Below, in pieces: positions 57,153-64,000 of a stretch of 64,000 nucleotides of DNA. The notes beneath the pieces are model-generated. The model did not search any database and was not told where the DNA came from. It saw only the letters and a list, made by a program, of their open reading frames with translations. The position numbers and the translations under genes are program-made. Position 1 is the first letter of the stretch, and each line of letters opens with the position of its first letter. The DNA is from Phoenix dactylifera (lineage: Eukaryota > Streptophyta > Magnoliopsida > Arecales > Arecaceae), in NCBI RefSeq assembly GCF_009389715.1, contig NC_052395.1, forward strand, positions 5,604,812 through 5,668,811, given 5' to 3'.

Positions 57153-59032
57153 TCAGATGCTGCCATATAGATAAATTATAATGGGATACAGGAGAACCAA
57201 GCATGCTGCTATCATGACTTGTTGAGTGAGCGAGATGGTTTTTTCCCCACGCACATTAATGGTTGGATGAAAGTAGAGGAAAGATATGGAGATGGAGTCA
57301 TGGTGTTCGCCATCCTTGTAAACAGGCTTTCCAATCATGTGCTTGTAGAGCCCACCAGTGGATGCCTGAAGGAAACAAGCATGGGGAGATCAGAAAGTCT
57401 ATTAAATGATGGGAATGTAGGCAACAAAGGGTTCATGCGTGTGATCAATAATAACTTAGTGTTTGAGAACATATCATAAAAGTTGAGACCTTGTAAGATG
57501 AGTGCAGAACTTTTCATGAGACTCAAAATTGACACAGCATGAAATGTGGGCCTGTGGCCCCCTGCGTGAGCTAAACTACATCAATTACTTCACACTTTGA
57601 TATCCAAAAATGCTTCAATGTGTGAGCAACCAATGATGGTTCTTCAAATCCAGGTCGACTGTATAGGATTTTGTATTGGTTCCGAAGTGCTAGGGGAATA
57701 CAGACACCTCAAAAAAAAAAATTTCACTACATCTGCTCTATAACCATCATTTTGCTTTTTTTAATTGCACGATAAAGATTGGAGTAATAGAGATGCATGG
57801 ATTGCATCACTACTTGACGATGCTTTAATATCATTCTCTCTCTTAATGCTAATTTGGCCAAGTGACAATATTATGCCCATGAGAACTCGATGAGCTAGCA
57901 AAAAATTTTCATGTGATAAGTCAAACAAAATGTCTAATCTACTGCAATAACAGAATAATAAGTCTTATAAAGCAATCACCTTGATCTGGTTACCGACGGT
58001 GATGATAATAGCCTCCTTGCCCGGACAAAACCGGAACCAACCTCTCTTCGAGTAGATGTGAAACTCTGAAGCTTCTCCACAAATATGCAGACAGAAGCTG
58101 TGCAAGCAATCCAAGCTCCTTATCGCCATTCGTAATACTTCGTTCTTTAATCCACCATCCAAATTATTCCGATGGTGCTTATGGAGGCAAAGAATCGAGC
58201 CCTCGACTCCCCTTTCCCTTCTCCGCTGACTGCACATCCAGGCACCACCAGCACCATTATTCTCCAATAAAATCTCTCCCATTTTGCTTGCAATCTTCTC
58301 AATCTCCACCCATAACCCCTCAAGTTTATCACTGGAAAGGCAATTCGGTATTTTGAAATAAAGAAGGTAACGTTACCTAGTGGTGATCTGATTACTTTAT
58401 AACATAGCATCACCTCACAACCGTCAGATCACGATCGAGATGCATCAATCGTGATGAAGAGGTGAGGGAAAGGGGGGAAATTATTAGAATTTATGTTAGA
58501 TTTACCTGAAATCCTCGTACTCGTGGGGCCAGATTCCCGCCAATGCTTCTCTCATCCCACTCCGATACCAAAAGAACTCCTCGCCTCCCTCCTCCACCTC
58601 TACTTCAAATCCCCATCGCCTCTCCGGCGACCTCGCCGTCGCCTTCTTCTTTTCCGCCGGAATTCCGAACGCCGCGGCTGCGGCGACCTCGCCGGCGGCA
58701 GTCAGATCCCGCGGGATGCCGTGGTTCACGAGCTGGAAGCACCCAAACGCCGACCACGTGGACTTGAGAAGCTCCATGGCTGATCCGTCATTTTGCGACG
58801 ATACCAATGCCTGGAAATTTATTTCTGGAGGATTCCATGGCGTTGGATCTCGGGGGAAGATCCGGTCCGGCAAGTTTAGTCTGGGGACGCGGAGGGAGTC
58901 GGCCAAAAATCCGGTGAGCTCGTCCTTTTCCGGTGACTCCGATCCGTCGGTGGGTGATGCGGCAACCGGGGACGGCGGTGGAGCACGGGATTCTGGCGGG
59001 TGGTCTGGAGGATCTCTCGCAGGTGTAGCCAT
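57153..59032 (-). CDS. 2-oxoglutarate/Fe(II) dioxygenase-like protein, three exons
   Basis: Exons 59032-58506, 58331-57980 and 57365-57153 join in frame to 363 residues, the usual size for plant 2-oxoglutarate-dependent dioxygenases. Exon 1 holds the N-terminal DIOX_N-type region (VPRLNLPDRIFPRD; STWSAFGCFQLVNHGIPRDL, about residues 85-115). The C-terminal half keeps the jelly-roll order (EFHIYSKRGWFRFCPGKEA, ITVGNQIK, YKHMIGKPVYKDG, SISISFLYFHP). The usual HxD pair is not visible in exon 2. The later His of the EHRV motif is replaced (YKHMIGKP), and no RxS motif follows in its usual form. The last about 20 residues (VMIAACLVLLYPIIIYLY) are strongly hydrophobic. I chose MATPARD as start; the frame stays open to an ATG at 59173. 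Classical dioxygenase activity is doubtful; the role is unknown. Confidence 0.85.
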
Positions 59033-59173
59033 GAAGGCGGGTGAGAGAGATAGGAGGAGTAGTTCACACAGGGAGAGTAAAAGAAAGGGAAAGGGAAAGG
59101 AAAAGGGAGGGGCGGTGGGTGGGGGACGGAGGAATGATGGCATGTCTTCCGAAATCTTTCTAGGTACATCCAA

Positions 59174-60861
59174 GGTGAGGATTCTCGAGAACTCTTTTTC
59201 TTTCAGCTTTTATTTTAGACTACCTTGTCCCCTGAACTTTAAAAGATTTCAATTTCAATTTCAATTATTGGATTGAGAATTATCACCAGAAGAGAGTAGC
59301 AGGAGTTTCCTTTGAAAAAGAAGGGAAAAGAAAAGAAAAGAAAAGCATTGTTGCAGCCTAGCAGGAATCTCAATTCACACTCTATTAGGGCTTTTAAAGA
59401 ACTCATCTGGGAAAGCAAAATAATGAACTGGAAACCTGTTTCATTGGAGTAGAAAAAATACGAGAAAATATGTGATTCCTGCAGTTCTTGATGAGTTTTC
59501 TAATTGAAGGATTATGACATGTTTAGTATCTTACATATTGATGGAATCTAAATTTTAAATGGGGCATCTCTTGGAGATTGTTAATTGGATAAGCGAAAAA
59601 GATGGTCACATTATAGTAAGGAAGCTGAGAAAGCAAATTAAAAAAAAAAAAAAACAAATGTTATTTTATAATTTTTTGAAGAATACTTCTTCAAGGTTGG
59701 TTTTTCCTGTGTCAGAAGGTTTTACTCTTTCCAAGAATCTGCTTTTATTTTCTTGCCTTCCTAGTTTCCTTCATTCATTTCCTATTCTAGTAACTATGCA
59801 TCAAAGCGTTTTTTCCTCTCTAATTTATTTTTAAAGCCTTCCTACTATGGAGAAAACTTGAACTAAATTATTTGCTTTATAATGCAAAATAGATAAGAGG
59901 GTAAAGAAATCAATCTTGTATACTGCAAATTGCATTAGTGGCTTAATTATTTTGTTTATATTTGTTGAACAGGGAATGAGAACTAGTTTCTTTCACTGAC
60001 AACAACTTCTTCAGAAGTAACAAAAGGCATCATCACTTAGATCACACCTATTATAACCTAAAGGTGCCGGTTTATCCCAATCAAACTAGAAGATAAAACA
60101 TTGACCTGATGCAGTTTCCAATTACATCATATTTAGGCCTATACATCTATCCAGAAAAAGAAAAATGAGGAAATTTTGAGACTGATTTAAGGCTCTGTCC
60201 TTATTGCAAGAGATAAACTGAATTTGAATGGACTGCATGGCAGACTTAAAAATCCTAGCCCCTAACTCATGTACTACCTCAGAGTTGAAGAATCAAAACA
60301 ATTTGTAAAGTTCCTTTTAGCCATAAAAGAAGTGTTGCCACATACCCTGACAGAGGATAAGTTTTTTTTTTACGAGTGCTACTTTAGCTCATTGAATCTG
60401 GGGGGATGTGGAATTGGTTTTGGCCTCTCATCACCCTTTCTACCATGCCTTCGGTTCCCTGTGATGATATTCACCCAGCTAAGACAGAAGGATGTTCAGG
60501 CTTCAACTCACATGCTGCCTTTTCATTCTTGGCAGGTTTTTTTTTATCTCTGCAAGTCACTTTTACTGAAGATGGTTGATCTCCAAGACATTAATCAAAC
60601 CATGTTTTTCTATGCGAGCATCTCCTATTATCTCTTGAATTCACTGGTAAAATCTCCATCCTTTTGTATGTTGTACAATTTTTATTGCCTTTCTTCGTGT
60701 TCCAGAGTTTCTGCTATCACTGACGCTTTGTTAGAAAACCTAGGCATGCTTTTGTCTGGTGTTATATGTTGTTCGATGAGTCTATGATATGTCTGAGTTT
60801 TCATTTATGTCCTCGTTCACGCCTCTTTTCTTGAGGTTCGTGTTGTACTATATTTTGAAGT
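59174..60861. other. No gene recognised
   Basis: Upstream region of the dioxygenase-like gene, then AT-rich sequence with a poly(A) run at 59639-59655. One 172-codon + strand frame (60269-60787) has no recognisable domain and T-rich composition; I do not call it a gene. Confidence 0.5.
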
Positions 60862-60866
60862 ATGCT

Positions 60867-61305
60867 TGTCGCAACCTAGGATTTCATTCAAAGAAGCTAG
60901 TCGGAAGGTATTATTTAGGTTTCTTGATCCTATGTAACTATCCAAGATCTACCATGTACATAGCTGATGTGGGAATAAATATACACTTGCATGGATCCTC
61001 ACATACTCTCTCCGTTTAAGCCCTAGCGTCTTCGTCGGGCTAAGGGTTCAAATTCATTAAAATATAATCACAAGCACCATGATTGACCCGTGGTCAGCTT
61101 CAATAAGCTCGTGCTGCAGTGTCTCCTAGTCTATATATGCTATGAGCTAGATCTGCTCTGATACCATTTGTCACAACTCAGATCCTCATCCAAAAAAACT
61201 AGCCAAAAAGTATTACTTAGGTTCCTTGGCCTTGTATAAGTACCCAAGATCTACTATGTGCATGACCGATGTGGGATTAAGCACACACCCACACGGATCC
61301 TCACA
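60867..61305 (-). mobile_element. TRIM (miniature LTR retrotransposon), complete structure
   Basis: Two 137-bp LTRs (60867-61003 and 61169-61305), TG...CA bounded, flank a 165-bp internal part. The 5-bp duplication ATGCT is perfect on both sides (60862-60866, 61306-61310). On the - strand, two bases after the LTR, TGGTATCAGAGC (61166-61155) is an exact initiator-Met tRNA primer site. A purine-rich GGAGAGAG lies just before the other LTR. It encodes nothing and must be mobilised in trans. The LTRs differ at about 36 of 137 positions, so it is old. Confidence 0.92.
61155..61166 (-). promoter_or_regulatory. Primer-binding site of the TRIM (tRNA-iMet)
   Basis: TGGTATCAGAGC on the - strand, complementary to the 3' end of plant initiator methionine tRNA, two bases from the LTR. 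Confidence 0.92.
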
Positions 61306-61310
61306 ATGCT

Positions 61311-62813
61311 AAAAGACTAATTTATTTTATTAAATGAAAGGAGCCCAATTAAGTACAATGCTGTCTCAAGTCTTGGTTCTTGGACCTTCTTTGTTAAAGG
61401 ATAGAAATTTATGATTGTGTACCCACCTTCTTTTAAAATGTGTTTGGGTTTAAGCACTAAGGTGCTTTGGTTGGTGAATGATGGAAATTCTTGACCATAT
61501 CAAAGGTTTTGCAGCTGAAAGGTTCTTAGAAGGCTTTTGTTATCAATGTTGGATGCGTTCCCATTGAAAAATAAGTAGTGTTCTAACCATGCATGATCCA
61601 AGCACTGCTGGGGAATTTAAATACCTTGCTGCTTGAATCTTTCAAAAGTGACTGTAGTGAGGCACAGACTTGGTGTATGAAGACTTGAAATTAGAGAAGA
61701 AATAAAATGGAGGAACTGTTCAAGAGCATTTTGGATGGAAAAGGAGGAGAAAATGCAAGTGTTTTTCCTATAATTTTATCTGAGAACCAACGACTTGATT
61801 GATCTAACTTTATAAATTTGGTAAATTTCTCTGGATTTTTTTTTTTGAAATTGCATTTGGCATGGAACTAGTTTACTATGAGTTGCACTTGAAAATCATT
61901 AATCTTGAAGGAGACAAGGAGGTTGAGAATACTGTTGAATTAGGTGAAACATGGAATTTTTCTTTAAGTAAATGCAAGGTGTAATAAATTATGAATGGGC
62001 TCTTGAGAGTGCATAAGTGCACTTGCTCACAACAAGGAACATGAAGTAAGGGGTACCATGCAAATTGGTTCGGAGAATCTGGGCAATGTCTTACATCAAA
62101 AAGGATAATCTGGGCAATGTCGCAGGGGATTTTTCACTGAAACTCTTCAAGTTACTGATGGATTGGACAGAGCGGATAGAGATTTTGCATCGGCTTGCTA
62201 AATACCATTCCAACTGTTGTCATTCTCATTCCTTTGAGAGACTTAGTTGAAGTGATAATGTTCGTACCCTTTCTTTACAATATGATTTCTGAAGCATTAG
62301 ATCGCATTTGTGGTATGAGATGGAAGACTGTTAAAGGAACTCATGGTGGACAAAGGAGAATGAAGAGCTGGAATCTACAAATAGTGCTAATTGACTTGCT
62401 GAAATTTGATTCAAGAAATTACTTTGCTGAAGTGCCAGATTGGCGTCAACTTTGGGATCAGTGATGAATTTTGGCCATACTTAGATTTGTTTCCCAGTGC
62501 GAAATCGATGGGCAAACCAACCAAGCATGTGAAGCCAGATTCTAGTACTTTTGATGAAACCATCTTGAAACCAACACTTTAAGGCTAAGATGCTAGGTCT
62601 GTCGGCAGGAAAAAGAAAACTATATTTTATAAAGAACAACCTAAATTAATTGATGAAAATAGTTAGAGATTAGGAACAATGACCTTGGTGTCTTTCAGAT
62701 GTAATTGATACTTCAACGTAAAGTTAGATTTTGGATGGAAGCCGGTTTAGTTTGGTTTGTTCATGTTGTAATGCAAAGAATATCTTTTATTCATTGGTGA
62801 CTTGATCAACCAA
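61311..62813. other. No gene recognised
   Basis: Unassigned sequence with broken open frames (for example 62065-62250 and 62195-62464) that show no known domain. It may be an old element or a decayed gene. Confidence 0.45.
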
Positions 62814-62818
62814 GCGGG

Positions 62819-62861
<43 letters not shown>

Positions 62862-62886
62862 GCGTGTTCGATCCACGCTCACCGCA
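62814..62886 (+). tRNA. tRNA-Phe(GAA): tRNA-Phe (GAA)
   Basis: 73 bases, intronless, starting GCGGGGATAGCTCAG with D-arm GCTCAGTTGGGAGAGC. The anticodon loop is ACTGAAGAT (anticodon GAA) and the T-arm is CGTGTTCGATCCACG. It ends CACCGCA with no encoded CCA. The sequence agrees with the classical plant cytosolic tRNA-Phe as I remember it. The internal A box and B box are intact. A CAA motif (CCAA) directly precedes it, and T-runs follow at 62890-62912 as polymerase III terminators. It is probably functional. Confidence 0.97.
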
Positions 62887-63330
62887 TATTTGTTTTAAAA
62901 TTATTTTTTAATCATACTATTATCAATTTCTACTCATACAATCACATAATTATCAATTTTTAATTAATTATTTTCTACTCAGCCTGAAGATCCGTGTTCA
63001 TGTTTATTTTTTAATCATATAAACATGTTCACTGTATAACTTATTTTCTTAGTTATATTAATATCAAGTTATTTTAGTTATGATAAAATTCTCCCTAAAG
63101 GCAGTGGATATTCCAGGTAATATACTCTTTTCAAGTGTTTTGTCTCTCTCTTTCCTTTAGAAGGGCAATTACCCATCGACCATTCATTAGGAGTTTCTGG
63201 GTACAAATTTGCAGCTGTTTGCTGACCTTCCATCGAGTCTGTCATGTAGCTTAGTTAAAGAGAGATGAAAACCAAGGGGTTTTGGTACGTACTGGCTGGT
63301 TGAGGAGGGATTTCCTTTACCTATTTTGAA
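62887..63330. other. AT-rich spacer; no gene recognised
   Basis: Starts with T-runs that would stop polymerase III. Short repeats of ATTTTTTAATCATA and TTATCAATTT surround a phrase CCTGAAGATCCGTGTTC at about 62983-62999 that faintly echoes the tRNA. The inner part of the chromodomain element's LTR may begin near the right end. Confidence 0.5.
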
Positions 63331-63651
63331 GGATTGTAAAGAAAACCCCAAACGATGAAAACAAGATAAAATACTCTGATTACTTCGAGGGAACCAGAAC
63401 CTCCAATGAAAACACCAAAGTGCTAGCAAAAGATAAGCGTGTTTGTTGTTATTCTCTTCCCTTTTAAATAGGCCACAATACAACTGAAGTTCCCAACAAA
63501 ATAGGAATAATCTTAACAGCTAGTTGACTAATTCAACTCAACTACAAATCAGCAAATAGTTAACATGAATATCTAGAAATCAGAAAGATTTAAACAGGAA
63601 ATAACAGAAATTATTTAGAGTCCTAATGACTAGGAATTCTTGAATGTAACA
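63330..63651 (-). repeat. 3' LTR of the chromodomain Ty3/gypsy element (inner limit uncertain)
   Basis: On the - strand the LTR begins TGTTACATTCAAG directly after the purine tract AAGGAGGGAGGAG that follows the pol stop. A TATA-like TATTTAAAAGG lies at about 63480. The far end could not be fixed because the other LTR is outside the window. Confidence 0.6.
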
Positions 63652-63663
63652 GCTCCTCCCTCC

Positions 63664-64000
63664 TTAAATTTCGCCCTTGTCCTCAAGGGTAATGTTTGGA
63701 AATTGTTTTTTGATGAAATCCCGATCTTCCCAGGTTGCATCAGCAGGAGATAAACCTTTCCAATGAATTAGAACTTCATGCTTCTTGTTTGAGACTCGTC
63801 GATCAAGAACTGCTTGCGGTTTTGGAATAATCTTTTCTTCCTCCATGTTTACCAAAGGTAATTGAGATTGCATAGAAACTTTTTCTCCAATTTTCTTCTT
63901 GAGAAGAGAGACATGGAATACTGGGTGGATACGTGAACCTGCTGGCAAATCCAGTTTATAAGCCACTGCTCCTATTCTTTGTAAAATCTTAAATGGCCCA
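63664..64000 (-). CDS. Ty3/gypsy chromovirus pol, C-terminal end (partial)
   Basis: The frame is open to the window edge and stops at TAA 63666-63664. It encodes the end of integrase (GPFKILQRIGAVAYKLDLPA, IHPVFHVSLLKK) and then a chromodomain-like module (VLDRRVSNKKHEVLIHWKGL, ATWEDRDFIKKQFPN). The chromodomain directs integration to particular chromatin. No stop interrupts the visible part. The rest of pol and gag lie beyond the right edge. Confidence 0.88.
   Translation of the reverse strand, partial: GPFKILQRIGAVAYKLDLPAGSRIHPVFHVSLLKKKIGEKVSMQSQLPLVNMEEEKIIPKPQAVLDRRVSNKKHEVLIHWKGLSPADATWEDRDFIKKQFPNITLEDKGEI

Noticed and set aside
60269-60787. 172-codon open frame considered as a gene
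   Set aside because: T-rich, Phe/Leu/Ser-biased translation, no domain, no convincing promoter, and it lies next to an old retrotransposon.

Overview
This is nuclear DNA from a flowering plant. The evidence is split genes with GT-AG introns, a plant-type tRNA-Phe, a TGGTATCAGAGC-primed miniature retrotransposon, and CACTA, hAT, LINE and Ty3/gypsy elements nested in one another. Protein style and transposon families suggest a monocot, perhaps a palm; that placement is inference only.

Four units look functional. (1) A six-exon histidine-containing phosphotransfer protein (AHP, 151 aa, + strand, 6085-9426), the phosphorelay shuttle of cytokinin signalling. (2) A nine-exon full-size ABCB transporter (1250 aa, - strand, 15809-9797), convergent with the AHP gene across about 370 bp. 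(3) A three-exon 2-oxoglutarate/Fe(II) dioxygenase-like gene (363 aa, - strand, 59032-57153) that lacks the usual metal-binding triad and ends in a hydrophobic tail. (4) A tRNA-Phe(GAA) gene at 62814-62886. A B3-domain exon lies near the left edge. The splice frames of all three protein genes close exactly.

The middle (about 18.9-55.4 kb) is transposon territory. A solo LTR of a miniature retrotransposon (18889-20564) is split by a small CACTA element (19004-20540). A possible solo LTR near 24.3-26.8 kb is split by an inverted-repeat element with a T-rich and GC-rich core. A large CACTA unit (26960-46904) carries a dead En/Spm-type gene, a 106-bp inverted repeat and exons apparently captured from a host gene. 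Inside it sits a complete, young Ty3/gypsy element of the Tat type (31856-45425; 1149-bp LTRs, 14 mismatches, target duplication GTCTG). That element has gag, pol, two tandem-repeat arrays and an intact three-exon antisense gene of 707 aa with its own TATA box. To the right are a LINE fragment inserted head-on into an older LINE (48951-49800) and a degraded autonomous-type hAT element (52088-55432).

The right part (55.4-64 kb) holds the dioxygenase-like gene, an old but structurally complete TRIM (60867-61305, target duplication ATGCT), the tRNA gene, and the 3' end of a chromodomain Ty3/gypsy element running off the window edge. The genes do not form an operon-like unit; the AHP and ABCB genes are simply neighbours.
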